A stretch of 64,000 nucleotides of DNA, from positions 36,997,608 through 37,061,607 of the forward strand of contig NC_088300.1 in assembly GCF_032854445.1 (NCBI RefSeq). Reading direction: 5' to 3'. Shown here piece by piece: positions 39,541 to 53,000 of this stretch. The position numbers were made by a program, and so were the translations under genes. Numbering within the stretch: position 1 is the first letter of the stretch; each line of letters opens with the position of its first letter. Under the pieces are notes generated by a model that was not told the origin of the DNA, made no database searches, and worked only from the letters and a program-made list of their open reading frames with translations. The DNA comes from Liolophura sinensis. Lineage: Eukaryota > Mollusca > Polyplacophora > Chitonida > Chitonidae.

Positions 39541-40695
39541 ATCTCTGCTGGAGTTGCGTGTGCATACATGTGTGACCATGAGAGGGTTCTCTGCTGAACG
39601 CGAGAGGGTTCTCTGCTGCAGTGGCATGTGCATACATGTGTGACCATGAGAGGGTTCTCTGCTGCAGTTGCATGTGCATACATGTGTGACCATGAGAGTG
39701 TTCTCTGCTGTGTTTGCATGTGCGTACATGTGTGACCATGAGAGGTTTCTCTGCTGCAGTGGCATGTGCATACATGTGTGACCATGAGAGGTTTCTCTGC
39801 TGCAGTGGCATGTGCATACATGTGTGACCATGAGAGGGTTCTCTGCTGCAGTTGCATGTGCGTACATGTGTGACCATGAGAGGGTTCTCTGCTGCAGTTG
39901 CATGTGCGTACATGTGTGACCATGAGAGGGTTCTCTGCTGCAGTGGCATGTGCATACATGTGTGACCATGAGAGGTTTCTCTGCTGCAGTGGCATGTGCA
40001 TACATGTGTGACCATGAGAGGGTTCTCTGCTGCAGTTGCATGTGCATACATGTGTGACCATGAGAGTGTTCTCTGCTGCAGTCGCATGTGCATACATGTG
40101 TGACTGTGAGAGGGTTCTCTGCTGCAGTGCCATGTGCATACATGTGTGACCATGAGAGGGTTCTCTGCTGCAGTTGCATGTGCATATATGTGTGACCATG
40201 AGAGGGTTCTCTGCTGTGTTTGCATGTGCGTACATGTGTGACAGTAAGAGGGTTCTCTGCTGAACGCGAGAGGGTTCTCTGCTGCAGTGGCATGTGCATA
40301 CATGTGTGACCATGAGAGGGTTCTCTGCTGCAGTTGCATGTGCATACATGTGTGACCATGAGAGGGTTCTCTGCTGCAGTTGCATGTGCATACATGTGTG
40401 ACTGTAAGAGGGTTCTGTTGCAGTGGCATGTGTATACATGTATGACCGTGAGAGTGTTCTCTGCTGCAGTTGCATGTGCATATATGTGTGACTGTGAGAG
40501 GGTTCTCTGCTGCAGTTGCATGTGCATACATGTGTGACTGTAAGAGGGTTCTGTTGCAGTGGCATGTGTATACATGTATGACCGTGAGAGTGTTCTCTGC
40601 TGCAGTTGCATATGCATACATGTATGACTGTGAGAGGGTTCTCTGCTGCAGTTGCACGTGCCTACATATGTGACTGTGAGAGGGTCCTCTGCTAC
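39541..40695. repeat. 46-bp satellite array, about 24 copies
   Basis: The spacing of tgtgacc is 46 bases (for example 39639 to 39685). Each unit carries ccatgagagggttctctgct, gcagttgcatgtgcatac and atgtgtga. Two copies of a 22-base insert (aacgcgagagggttctctgc and flank) sit at 39597 and 40263. Near the 3' end a three-unit block repeats at a distance of 136 bases. Each unit contains two CATGTG E-box-type hexamers and usually a CTGCAG. On the minus strand no unit form contains a stop in any frame, which gives overlapping open frames of 467, 382 and 368 codons; I regard these as a by-product of the repeat. Confidence 0.95.
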
Positions 40696-41902
40696 ATCAC
40701 CATAGTTATGCATCTGTGTATTGTACAGCTAATTTTGTGAAGCAGCTACATACACATATATGTAAGCCAAGCAGTGAGCTGGGCTTAATATTTTTTGATA
40801 TTTCCTTCTTCATTACTACTTCTGGTCAAACACATGACTTACATCTTTGAGTGCAAAACTGGTTTTCGGGTTTTGTCATTTCATGTGGTAGAATTCATGA
40901 ATTGTCAGATTTGGTTCTCAAAAATCATGGGCCTTTGTTTTAAAAACATATGTGGCAACCCTGTTGTAATCTATGGCTACTTGTACACGTAAATGTGTTA
41001 AACACTGTAAAGTTAGCTGGCACAACTGGAGTGATATCTCACAAATCAAATTTAAGCTATTTTATCTGTGTACATAAAAAAATTGTGCTTGGTGTGTAAG
41101 TGCAAGAGAAGTTTTTGGTGCACCTCTACTTTTACAGAAAACGTTGTTATAACTGTCAGTAATGTTCTAACATTCTTCTAGATGAAGTGGGAACTATTAA
41201 ATGTCCCGTACGTAAGCCTCATTATGTCTCCGCGTATTATTACTTAAACTATTAAATGTCAGATGGATTATGCTCTGAAAGTTGAAGTCCATTGAATTAC
41301 ATATGGTTTTGATTAAATGTGAAATAACCCATAATCAGGTTTCTTACCTCATTTTTCACCCTTCCAAAAAAAGGAAGGGAAACACAATTTATTTTGGCCT
41401 GATTGATACTGTGACTTTTAGATCTTGGCCTATTTTAGCGAATTGATTGTGTTAGATAGTTTTGAACTCTGATTGCAGCTGAGCAGCCATAAATTTGTTT
41501 CATTTGCATGATGGTGAAGCTTACGCTCTGATGTAGGTACTTTGTTGGCATGGTAATTACAAGACAGTGTTTTACACACAAGCACTCAGTTTGCCAAATT
41601 CATCACTGTGTATAGAAAAATGTGTATGATTATCCGAGTGATATACTGGCAGATGGTTGTGCTTTAGGGTAGTTATAATTCAGGGTTTGGTTGTTTTATA
41701 AGCGTATGAAGACTTAATACGTGTAAACTTTATTGGTACATGTGTTAACTGTTTGTCAAGATTAAAATGCCATCTACTTTGTATGAGGAGGAGACTGTAG
41801 TTCAAGTAAGGCCTAATTTTTAATACACTTTTGAATAACAAGCCCCAGCTGTTTATAAGTAGATCCAATTTTGCTTTAAGAGAGATATAAAAGTTGACAG
41901 AG

Positions 41903-42035
41903 TAACATCACAAAGTTTCTTTATGGATAACTTCTGATTTATTTTTACCACTTGATAACAGTCTTAGAATGTACATCAAAAAGTTGGTTAAAGCAAATCA
42001 GAAGTTGTTATCCATAGAGATACTTTATGTTGTTG
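41903..42035. repeat. Long imperfect inverted repeat (foldback)
   Basis: The left arm at about 41903-41946 (aacatcacaaagtttctt, tatggataacttctgattt) is matched in reverse complement by about 41991-42035 (aaatcagaag, ttatccatagagatactt, atgttgtt). There are a few mismatches and a three-base indel. The loop is about 44 bases. It is intronic and may be a relic of a small DNA transposon. Confidence 0.8.
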
Positions 42036-43075
42036 GATCTAATTTTCCAGTTATTTCAAGTTATGTAGAGTCAATTTTTATCATAACATGCAATTTGAGA
42101 TGAATTGTAGAATTTTCTGACAAATTTGAAATTTTGATTTGCCCTGAGTAACTACAACTAAGTTTAGAATCTGTGGCTCCGATTATTTCAGTACCAGCAG
42201 GACACACTTCCATTAATGCAGCTGGGTCAATCAGAAACTCAGTGGGTGACTTCAGCCCTGCTCTAATACGTTATCAAAAAGCTCATCTCAAACCATAGTC
42301 AGCTGTCTTATATTTGGAGTACGTGTTTTAATGGCATTTAAACTTGATCTTCAGATGGCCTTATGGACATCTGCTAGATCTTTTACATAAATTCCTTCTT
42401 TCCATCTAGGTAATTCTGTTCATTGCTTTTGCATATTTCATTTGCTAATTTTTAGGAAAACCGAAATTACTGTTTTCACTCGCAAGTCTAGAGGAATGAA
42501 GTGAAATTTTTAGAACATCATTTTAGGGCAAATCATTTTGTGTAACCAATACTTGTTACATGTACGTGTATTTATCAGTGTGCATTGCTGGGGTTTTGCA
42601 CTCTGTCAACGTGTGAACATTTTGGGCAGGGTTTCGGCATAATAGTCGCTTTCATATTAACTCACAGTCCTGATGGCCTTTTTGACTGATCAGCCACATG
42701 TGAAAACAGATCTTCCTGTAGGGGGAAATGAGAGACTAGTGGTGTCTGGATTGTTTATGGGGTCATCCAGTATGTATTTAAACTTCTCTACCAAATATCT
42801 CGAGCACCTATAACCCTAACTAGCTGCAGAAATGACACATAATCTGGTGCGTTCAAGGCAGTGGTTTGCAGGAGCTTGACTTTACCATGGTAAGTTCCAA
42901 TGAGCTGGTTGTAAAGTGTTACATTGCCAAGACACCCTGGTGTGATGGAGCTGTGAAGATGTTTTAATCTCCTCCCACCTAGATAAATAAGGCACCGTTT
43001 ACCCTTGAGCTGTCAAATTTGACATCAAATATGCTGGGTATTTTCTCATTTCTTGGTGATACTCTTTGCTTGCAG

Positions 43076-43169
43076 ACGGAGATCTGTTCCAGTAGTCTGA
43101 CTGAGATTGTACAAGCTGTAGTCAATGGTGCTGATGGCTGCCTCTTCTCCTATGGCCATGCTCGCTTTG
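43076..43169 (+). CDS. KIF26: KIF26 exon E (motor, first half of P-loop)
   Basis: Preceded by ttgcag at 43070-43075 and followed by gtaagt at 43170. It reads TEICSSSLTEIVQAVVNGAD and then GCLFSYGHARF, ending with one base that completes Gly with exon F. VNGADGC(L/V)F and the (F/Y)GHA motif are KIF26 hallmarks. With exon F the nucleotide-binding loop is G-H-A-R-F-G-K-S. This satisfies the general Walker A form GxxxxGK(S/T) but differs from the GQTGSGKT of transport kinesins. The intron interrupts the second glycine of the P-loop. Confidence 0.97.
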
Positions 43170-45574
43170 GTAAGTTTCCACTAGGTTACCTCACATAAAA
43201 AATCTTTATCAAATGAACATTTCTCTTTGTTTCCTTTGCTTTTTAGTACTTTTGATTGATTGTATTTGACTTGGACATTGGAGTATGTTTAACTTGGACA
43301 ATTGCTCCCACTTTCTAATGCTTCATTGTTTTTCTTCATTGTGTACTCATTGTGTATTTTTTTTAACTTGGTAATACATATGAAATATTTCCATGACAGA
43401 AGGCTTTATGTTTTCGTCCTAGTTTTTGTTATGTGAAGAGTCACGTCTGTTCCAAAGCAGATTTGAATATATGTTTACCTTGTGTGTTTGATTTGGTGAT
43501 AGAAGTACATATATGTAAGTTAAAATATTAAAGCATAGCTCAAGATGCATAGGGTTGTTCTTAAAATATTGTTCTTATTATATAAAAATATAATAGTGCA
43601 GAAAGCTGTGCAGTACTTACATGATACTGGTGGATGAATTTGGTATAAAAGAGACCATTGTGCTCAGACTAACAAACAGTTCAATTTAAAACATGTGGTA
43701 AAATACTTTTAAACCTTACGCCATCCGTCTGGTTAAGTAATTTGTAAGATAGACGAAGTAATTTGTAACAGTGTTCTGAGGTGTAGATTATATGGGTAGG
43801 GTAGAACAATATATAACAGGTGTTATTGGAAGTGATGTAACAGCTACATTTTAGCATTTTTGCTTGAATATTAGTCATGGTAACCGGTGTCTCTCAAAAC
43901 ACATGTGCATGAATTTATAATGGATATTCCAGCACTGTAGCATTTTCTCTTTGTCTTTTTTGGAAAGTGATCATTTCAGTCCAAGAGCATTGCATTGCAA
44001 ACCTTCAGATATGTGTTCTCTATACTTCATCCCTGCTGCAGGCCTTTCCTTGCAATGCCATCTGTGTCTTGTTGTTTTTTTTCTTAGATAAAAACTTGTG
44101 GACACAGAGTCTTTTTTTAAGAAGTTACAAGTGCTATTTAAACTATGTGTAAGTTAAACCAATCTCAAAGACGGTAATATTTTATCAGTATGGGGTAGAT
44201 TAAAAAAACAGTCCTGGATCAGAGTGTTCAGTATGAAGAACAGCATGACGATGTGCTGATGGATGGAGACCCAATATAGGCCAGTGGAAATATTGCTCGC
44301 TTTTTTGTCCCTCTTCATTTATAAGATTGTTTCCAGTGAGCCTGGGAAAAAAGCTGGATTTCCTCCTGGATTCTATCAGAGAAGGGTAATCTAGTGCTGA
44401 GGCAAACACTTGTTTTTAATAGAATTGTCAAGTTTCCAGCTGGCAGAGACTGGTTATGTGTAGGGCTAATTCCTCACATTGCTGCTGTAAGCCGATCCAT
44501 CTCTTTATTATAAGGTTACACTGATTTATACACAACAGCATCTCATCACACATTGCTCCTTATATACCCGCAATACGTAACCATACCTTACCATAAAAAT
44601 TGTAATAAAATTTATTATTATTGAAAACAGGTTTTTACAAGCCTCATACTTTAAAACCCATATATGTTCCAGACAGTGGTTAAGGGGTATCGTAACCAGT
44701 TTTGACACTCTCTAAAATCTGAATCCTCGTTATGAAACAGCACATTGATGATATGAGCCAATACCCACTTCTGGCCTCATCAAAACTTCCAGGTAGATTG
44801 TGAAATACACGCATCTTCTTGTCAGTTTTCACATGTTGATTTATTTATCTGTTCTTTCAGAATATGTCTGGAATTCAGGGCTTTCAAAAGAATAAGAGTT
44901 TAATTTCCTGGGAAATGACATAGTTTACCATAAAACTGACATGTGTAATAACTTGTTCATTTCTGGATTGAAACAGTTCTCTGCTTGCATCTCCGTGCAA
45001 GGAGAAGCAGAATTGACCAGTGGATATAGCTACCATGCTGCTTCATCATTCTTAATCTGAATCTAGCTCTCTTCCAGCCACCCCTAAGCTCTAAAACACA
45101 AGGTCAGGGTTGGAATTGATACTGATGGGATTCTGTCGTCTGTTTACATGACTGAGTGTGGGTGTAAGAGCCTGAATCTGGGGGTTAGGGAGTGTGTTAG
45201 AGAAGGTGTAAGGCAAGGAGGTGACAACAGGCCTTTCCACTAGACACTTATAATCAGGGCAGTCAGATACAACAAATGTCAACAGCACAAGTTCATCATG
45301 ATTTTTTTTTTTTTTCTTGTATATTTCATCAGGTTGATTTTGTGTACCCCATGTGTACCTCATGCGTGCAATAAGACTACTATTTAAACTAAGTATTTTG
45401 AGCCACACTTAAATTGTGAACTTTTAGAACAAGCTTTCCTCATAAAACTGAAATCGTAAAACTTAGTTGCAATCCAGAAATAGCAAAAACAATTTTATCA
45501 CATTTGTTTTGATTGCTATGTGCGAGATTGTTCATGAAGTTGGGTTTGGTTGCTGCAAGATGGGATGCTATCAT

Positions 45575-45815
45575 ACATATGTAGTCAGGGCTGAGAGGTT
45601 AGAGCAAGGAAACAGGAGTGGTTTCTCCAGTGTCAGCATAATGTGACTAGGTGGGGTGTCATATCTGGTGTCTTGGGCAAGGTACATCAGTGGGGACAGC
45701 ACTTTGCCACAAGAAGACACAATATATGTACACATATCTAATGACTCCTTGTCATCATAAAACTGAAAAATTGTTAAGTATGACATTAAACCCCAAGCAT
45801 ACATAAACACATGCA
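45575..45815 (+). mobile_element. SINE of a second family, degenerate
   Basis: The 5' part, gctgagaggttagagcaagg, resembles an A-box region. The body reads gtgtcagcataatgtgacta, ggtggggtgtcatatctggt and gtcttgggcaaggtacatca. The 3' end reads aaaattgttaagtatgac followed by attaaaccccaagcatac. I remember this body and tail as a common mollusc SINE. Only one copy is in the window, in gene-sense orientation. Confidence 0.65.
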
Positions 45816-47088
45816 CAGCTATTGCGAAATCACTTGTTGAAGATAAAATAGGTGAAAGTCCTGTTTTTGGTAGCCTGTAATCATTGTCTTCTTTCGCGAG
45901 AATTAAGTGTGTTAACTGTGTTGTGAAATTTCTTGTTCACAGTTTCAGATGATGGAGAATCTATGTTTACAGCTGCAGTGGCTGCAGACTGCTCAGAGCT
46001 TACTGAGCTAATTTTTTTTTACATCCTGCCAGTTGCATTTCAAACATCTATTATTTGTTTCAACTTCTTCAATCAAATAATGAAATTTGCACTGATTGCA
46101 CAGGACGTGGAAGATGTAGTTAATACGTGCTTGATTTTGTTGTTAGATGAAATGTGATTTCTTGTCGTACGTGATCATTCAGTCCATCACTCAAACAATT
46201 CCAAGGGGAAAAACACAAGAAGTTGTGTTATCCAGAGCTGATGCTTGTGACAGTGAATGAAGACATTTGCTTGTTTGGTCATGTACAGTTATATATGTTC
46301 TTCTAGCTTGGCCCTAAAGACCTCGTTGGTTTGCTTACATGTATATTGCCCTTGTATAGGAGGTGGTAGTTAAACTTTGCCCTGTGTCAGTGTGCAATGG
46401 CAGGGAAACGGGTTTGAAGAGCTAATTAGAATGGGAGTGGTCAGCTAATGAATAGGAAATACTAGTGTATTCAATGCTGCCGGTTAGACGACAGCCTGAA
46501 ATTTGGCCTGACAACATCAATAAGCTGATTAGCTCCTCTACAAGATTTTATTTCTCGCTTCACCGAGTCTGTTGCATATATACCAAACCCTGCCAAGAAG
46601 GGACTGCTGGGCGAAATTTAATTTGCAGCGGGTTCTGTAGAAGGAAGTCAGTGTTGAGGTCCATGCATGTACGTCTCTGATCAGATTCATCTACATGCAG
46701 GAATGCTGAGCAACAGGATCGACTTCCACATTGTCGGCCAGAATTGCATTCTAGGGCCGATTCGAGCATGGGTGGCTTTGCTGCTAAACCAAGTTAAATT
46801 GAACAAGGAGACTAGATTAGTTCATTTTTAACACTGATTGTCCCAGAGCAATAGGTCTTTCTTTTTTTGTGTACCCATAAATGTGTGCTGTCGGTGCTGA
46901 AGAGCAAAACTTGGATTAGAAACCATTCTTCATCATGAACAGAAAGGAGTACTTGTTATGTATGAAGTTGTCAAAGTTAAACAAGAATAGCCTCATTTCC
47001 CATATGGTTTTAATGTATTTGGTAGAAACCTGGTGAATCGAAACAAGAAAAATGGTCATGTAAATGATGTAATACATATCTGTTCCAA

Positions 47089-47124
47089 CCCTCACCCCCC
47101 ACCCCCACCCCCACCCCCTTCCCC
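47089..47124. repeat. C-rich tract (G4-prone on minus strand)
   Basis: Five runs of four to six C residues are separated by one or two bases, so the minus strand carries regularly spaced G-runs. Confidence 0.8.
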
Positions 47125-49900
47125 ACACAACTTCGTTCCCCCTTTCAAAATGTCTTCAGTGCTGACTGTTTACCATACCTAAGAAACCTTTTTATTATTG
47201 GAAGATGTTTTTTATAAAAGAACTTTGTTACTTCATTAACCTTTCACTTTTTACCAGGGTGATAGTATGGTGAAGTACAGTATGTATATTGGACCACCTC
47301 TCACATAGCAGCATGTCTGTAAAAAAATAGTTATGTTTTGCATTCTTGTTAATGACTTCACATTAAGTGAAGCATGAACCGATGGAAGGGATAGGGCTAA
47401 AAGGGCTGTAACTACAAGTAGTGTTCCTTCTCATCTGTTCTCTTAACACCGGCCATAATGACTGAGAAGGAGACAGCCTTGTGCCTCTTCCTGTACCAAG
47501 GTGTGTGCCAATCTGAGCAACAGGCTTGAGAAACCCTCTCAGTGCCACTTGATGATTAGACCATAAGGAGCGGTCGTAAAATGTGATAAATGGCTTTCAA
47601 AGAGAGCAAGCCACAAGACTCCTACATGCAAAATTAGTTTTTCAGTCAGCCACAGCCCATGGGTATGGCCATAGATCATTACAGATGTCATCTTTAAACC
47701 TCACTTAGACTGCTCCTTGGGGCATGACGGGAACTGAAGTCTTAAGCACCAGCCATCACCTGTGTTTATGACTGTCTGCTAAAATCTTGTGACCATGCTC
47801 TATGCTCTTGGGATTTCCTGTAGGCCTGCAACATTCACATGTATATATACAGTGTGAGGCTCTATGCACAGTGTAGAAATTTGAAATCACCAGACCAATG
47901 GAATAAGATAAGTTGATTCTACAGAGACTGTGATGTTCAAAAAATCTTGAATATTCTGTATGTTATTGCATGGCTATTAGATTAAATATCAGCAGAGTAT
48001 TGTCAAGCTTAACATTCCGTATAGTTTCTCATCCATGCATGGAGCCAGGGACATGTAATAATATTGAAACAAAGAAATCAAATCATCTTGCAATCTACCC
48101 TTTCTGGAAGCTAGGAGAAGGATAATGGTCAGCATGTATGCATATCCAAACAGAATCCATTGAACTGGAGTGGATTGTTGGTAAGGCTTGTATATATATA
48201 TGTATATATCAGGCCTAGCTGTCAGTCATGTCAGTTCATCTGGCTGTCTGACATCTATCCCTCCAGGCTCTTCATCTAAACATCCCTATTACAGCTTAGG
48301 TAAACACAGAGAGTGTAATCACAGAAAAAAGTAAGACAAAAAAACAGGAAAGAAAAAAAAACAGCAACCTGCTACATGATGAGCCGGTGTCAGACTCTTT
48401 TTTTTCCACCACCCAGAAACATGGCAATATAATGGAAATCCACATTTTGCTGGCAGGAACTACATGTTCTTATATGCCAAACTCAGGAGAAAAACAAGAA
48501 GAAAAGGCACACGGATAGGAAAAAGTTCTAATGAAATTACGACTATGTTTTGTTACATTATTTTGGATATGCGTACATCTATCTATAAAACTGAGACACT
48601 TTACTACTTTAAACTCTGCAGTTCCAGCATGCAAGAATTTTATGGTCAGTAAATTGTAATAATCATAAAATCAAAGGTCATTTGAAAGTATTATTTTCTT
48701 TTCATTTCCCTGAAGCATTCCATTAACTCCTCAGGGGTTTGCCTGTAGTGTGCCAGTAGTCTGGTCGTGGACTGCAAGAAGTGAGTTACAAGAAGATAGA
48801 CTCTCGTTACCATATCTTCAGACCAGTAGTTAACTATACACCCTCAGCCAGCAAAAGGCTAGAAGTCTGCTCATTTGTAGTGGTATCCTCTAAAAAGCTG
48901 CAGTCTTGTGGGCAAATTAGGACTTTGATTAATCTCTTACTTAGTGCACTGTCTGCTCCCAGCTGGTCACTGTTTAACCATTTATCTAAAGCGAAATCCT
49001 GCCAGTGACTGAATGTTTGCTCCCATCTCTGTCCCTGGTGAAGCAATGATCAAATGTTTCCCTGCACTTGAGCTTAAGCATTGCCTGCGTAGACCTTGTG
49101 CAGGTGTGTTGCTCCAGGATCCCTTACCGTAAACATCCTCCACATTTTTTTGCCCTTTCATTAAGATGCTGGAGGTAAATAAACTGTTGTATTAGTTTAC
49201 CGATAACATGGCCACTATTACCTACTGTAATTCCTAGCTTACATGGTTTCAGGAAAACATTTACAAACAGTATAAGAAATCCAGCAGTCTGAGAAGCTTA
49301 AACCACAAACCACTCCATATGTCTGTTTACATGTTCCCTTGACTTTTTGGACTGATACTACATGTAGGATTTTTCTAGAGGGTACTGGATATTATATACT
49401 TTTGCAGTGAGTGTTAGAGTTGGCCTTGAAAATCTTGATTTCACTCACAAATGGCTGAGATAAAAAAATTTTAATGTACATGTAGAAAAGTCACTTTAAA
49501 TATATTTGGCTTATTTTAAGATATGCGTTGTACAAAGAAACCCACTAATTTTTTTTTTATTATTCCATAGCATCGTATGTGTGGTCATTTGAGCTAATTG
49601 AAAACCCAGATCCAAGATGTACACATTGATGTGCAAGAGTTTGATATCAGCAAGTTTCACAAGTTCAAGAAAAGCCATTAAACATGTGACAAGAGTGTTT
49701 AAAACTTCATGTCCAGTACAGGAAACAGTAGAGTAATTTATTCTTCCAGTCAGTTTGATGTCAAGCTTTAATGCTTATGTGTCAGGGAAGCAGTCACTTA
49801 TTTTTCTTGACTTATCTATGAATAGCACTTGTTTATAGTAAGACTGATGCAAATCTGAAGTAGTATAAATAAAGCACTGTCTGTTTATTTCTTACATCAG

Positions 49901-50098
49901 GCAAGTCCCAGACCATTGTTGGGCGTGACCAGTCCACCTCTACCCTTGGCGTGATCCCATGTGCTATCTCCTGGCTTTTCAAACTCATCAATGAACAGAA
50001 GGAGAAGACTGGAGCAAGGTTTTCTGTGCGAGTCTCGGCTGTGGAGGTGACAGGAAAACAGGAGAGTCTACGTGATCTGCTGTCTGATGTCGCACAAG
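49901..50098 (+). CDS. KIF26: KIF26 exon F (motor, second half of P-loop)
   Basis: Acceptor catcag at 49895-49900, donor gtgagt at 50099. Two leading bases complete the P-loop glycine, then [47 protein letters not shown] and [25 protein letters not shown] and [16 protein letters not shown] are almost identical to vertebrate KIF26B. In ordinary kinesins this region is G-I-I-P-R-A followed by the F-x-V-x-V-S-x-x-E-I-Y strand; here the Y-N-E part is replaced by EVTGKQE. The exon ends with one base (G), carried into exon G. Confidence 0.97.
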
Positions 50099-53000
50099 GT
50101 GAGTCTGCTCCATATACCTTTTTCACTTGATTTTGATCCACACCAGTTCACTGGAATATTAGACTTTGTCGCTTTTAACGCCAGAAAAGGGGGTGTTTGG
50201 CATTTACAATCAAGATGACACCTTGTTTGATATTTGAATACATACCTACATGCCTTATTAATGTGCTAAACTCGCTGTTCGTGCAAGAGTAAGTTTAGGT
50301 GAGGCAGGTTTGAAATTTGTTAAGAAGTTGAAGGCAGGCTGGAAGGTTCCCTATGGCAAGCCACTAGCAAGCTACTACCATACTTCTGGCAAGCCTGTAG
50401 CCTTGCACCATCTATCATATGGTTTCATCAATCAGATGACTGACTGTGGACACTGAGCACATTCACACTACAGGGTAGCCACTCCCAGAATAGTGGTTCC
50501 GTGCTGTGTTTCCTGTAGAACAACACTTGTAGTGTATGCTCAACAGCAGTGCCCAATAAAGTGCATACATGGGCAGAATTTCGATTAATTGTATGCAAAA
50601 GTTAATGCCTTTTTGATTTATGTTTTTAGTATATGCGCAAATTTACGTGTTGCTCTTGGGTAGTTTACTGTAGGCATAGCTTACATCCTTTACAGTTAAG
50701 GTTAGCTACATGCATGATGCAAGTATGAAACAGTATACCGGCTTTGTGGCATGAAACCACAAGTGTTGCACAGCTTTAATATAAGACATAATGGGCAGGT
50801 TCTCAGAAAGTTTGCCGATGAATTGAAAACTCCAGTCCTGGCAGCAAGCACATGGGAGTTCCATATTAATTAAATCTCCGGATGTGCTTTCAAAGAAAAC
50901 AAGGTGGCCAGAATGGTGCAGATCAAACAGTTGGGAGGCACAGCTCTCACAGTGGATCGCCTCTATCTGCATGGAATTGTCTTCATTGTAACCAACTGTG
51001 TCTAATAAGAGACAGTGTTAAGGAATTCTCACAGTCTCCAGTAATTTGGCGGATTGCTCTAGAGTGCTACATCAGAATCAATACTCTCCTTATTGAGTTA
51101 TTGTTCGTAGTAGCTTTGGGATTTTAAGGAGTAATGTAGCAAATTAGCTCTGACAGTAGAAAACCAAACTTTAGCCCAAGGGTAAATCCCTCACTTATCA
51201 CGCTGTATCTTTATAGCTTTATCTCCCACTTGAAGCACAAAGCCACAACCTGTATGGAGAAAAAAAATTGGAATCTTGCGCATGTAACTGCGTGTGAATA
51301 AGAAGGGTGGGATGGGATCCTTGTAAAGAGATGGGCTGATCAGAGAGTTAGCCAAGCAGCCAGAATTAAAGGAAAGCATCTGTTTATTATGGTCTAGCTC
51401 TTACATGCACTCACCATTGGACAGCAGAAAAAAAAGTCCCGAGCAGCCAGTAGGGAATCTTTGATCACATTTGTAACTGTTATTATGCCAGAGGGGTTAA
51501 CTGTTGGTTGGCCCTTGTGACCAGTGTGGACATTCATCAGTCTCTACTCAAAGATATCCACTCAATATCGTGTGCTTAACCAATAGTGATGCTGTAGCAC
51601 TCTCTTGTCCAGTTGTAGTCAGAGCTTGCCAACTATTTCCTTACCCATCTGAACCCATCATCCTGTAGCTGACTGGGGTAGTTGAACGTCTCCTACATTT
51701 TGGGTTGTAGCACCATGTAATATGGTAACATAGATCTGGAAATTGCCGACCATATGTTTGCACAGAAATCTGTTTTTAAACATGGCTGTACATATACATG
51801 TATACGTGGTTTATGGTACAAAAATTAGTGCTGAGTGATCTTTTGAGACTATGTCCTCTTTTTGTTGCTACTATGGTTACGTAATACCACACCAGATAGA
51901 GTATTTCCTGAATTTTCAAAAATAAAATATCATCTGACATGTTTGTTTAGCATCTTGTTTCATGTACTTGTTGAAAGTTTCCATTTGCTTGCTGAAAAAG
52001 AGGCTGAGAAAGGTCACAAGGTCTCCTGCATAGTGATGGTGGGAAACCAGAATTTTTGCAGCAATCCTGTGAAAATCGTATTCACAGAACATTTCGGTAA
52101 TATTTCTTTGGAAGGAAAGCCGGCTAGAAACTTGCAAAAACTTAAGCACTAAGTGATACAGTTTTAGTCAGCTCTGGTATTTTCTGCTTCCTTTTTTCAT
52201 TTTCCTTTTTTTTTTTTTTTGAAGTTTTGAGAAAACTAATAGACATGTTGCTAAAAGGTTTATCTTCATCATATGTGTGAGGTGTGTAAATGTTGATAAA
52301 TTACGCTCTGGGAATCATTAGTAGGCCTATTTCTGTTTTAGAAATTTTGCAACTGAACTGTGTCTACTGCGTAGCATTTTTGGTTTCAATCTACTTTTTA
52401 AAGGTTTCCCGTACAAATCCTATTTTAAGCAAGTGTGCAATCGAATTGAAAATTGAAACCTCTTGCCTCGTACCGAATAGTTTTTTTTTTTAAATTGTGT
52501 GATCCGATTGGGTACTGGCTAGCTTTATGCATGTACCTGTTAGAGATTTTTCTAGAAATTACACAATTTTGTATTCCTATTGTGAATTTTATAGACGTTT
52601 TTAAATTTAAACATTAAGTGTTCAAATCAGTGCAGCTTTTAGTTTATAAATGATGAAAGAAATCCTTAGGAGTAGCCTTCTGAAAAATATAAATATCCAC
52701 ATTAGTGTGCGAGTTCAAGAAATTACATAATGATATTTATCTAAATGTGTATAAAGTAGACATCTTGCATGTTTACAGTAGTGAAGGTATTGTGTCTGCT
52801 GATGGTAATATAAGTACTGAATGTTGATAATGATCAAGGTATCCAGGGTGTGAGGAGACTGGAATCTCTGGCCAATTAAACCATCAAAGACCCACTGCTG
52901 TTTGTTTGTGGAGTTTTTTCCTTCTGCAGCAGTGACTGTTTACCCCTGGTGTTTCCACACACTGGTGGATTAGCCAGCAGTACCACAGCTTTACATCGCT

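Larger units (their letters stand above)
38073..43075 (+). other. KIF26 intron (5 kb) with 46-bp satellite
   Basis: It begins with (TA)n at 38078-38106 and a perfect hairpin at 38115-38181. The middle is dominated by the 46-bp tandem array at 39541-40695. An imperfect long inverted repeat lies at 41903-42035. The remainder shows nothing recognisable. Confidence 0.8.
43170..49900 (+). other. KIF26 intron (6.7 kb)
   Basis: Contains a SINE of a second family at about 45575-45815 and a C-rich, G4-prone tract at 47089-47124. No coding signal was found on either strand beyond short chance frames. Confidence 0.8.

Noticed and set aside
39310-40713. Minus-strand 467-codon open frame (and 382- and 368-codon frames) as a real protein
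   Set aside because: All three frames are open because the 46-bp unit lacks stops on that strand. The product is pure repeat, with no known domain and no supporting splice or start context.
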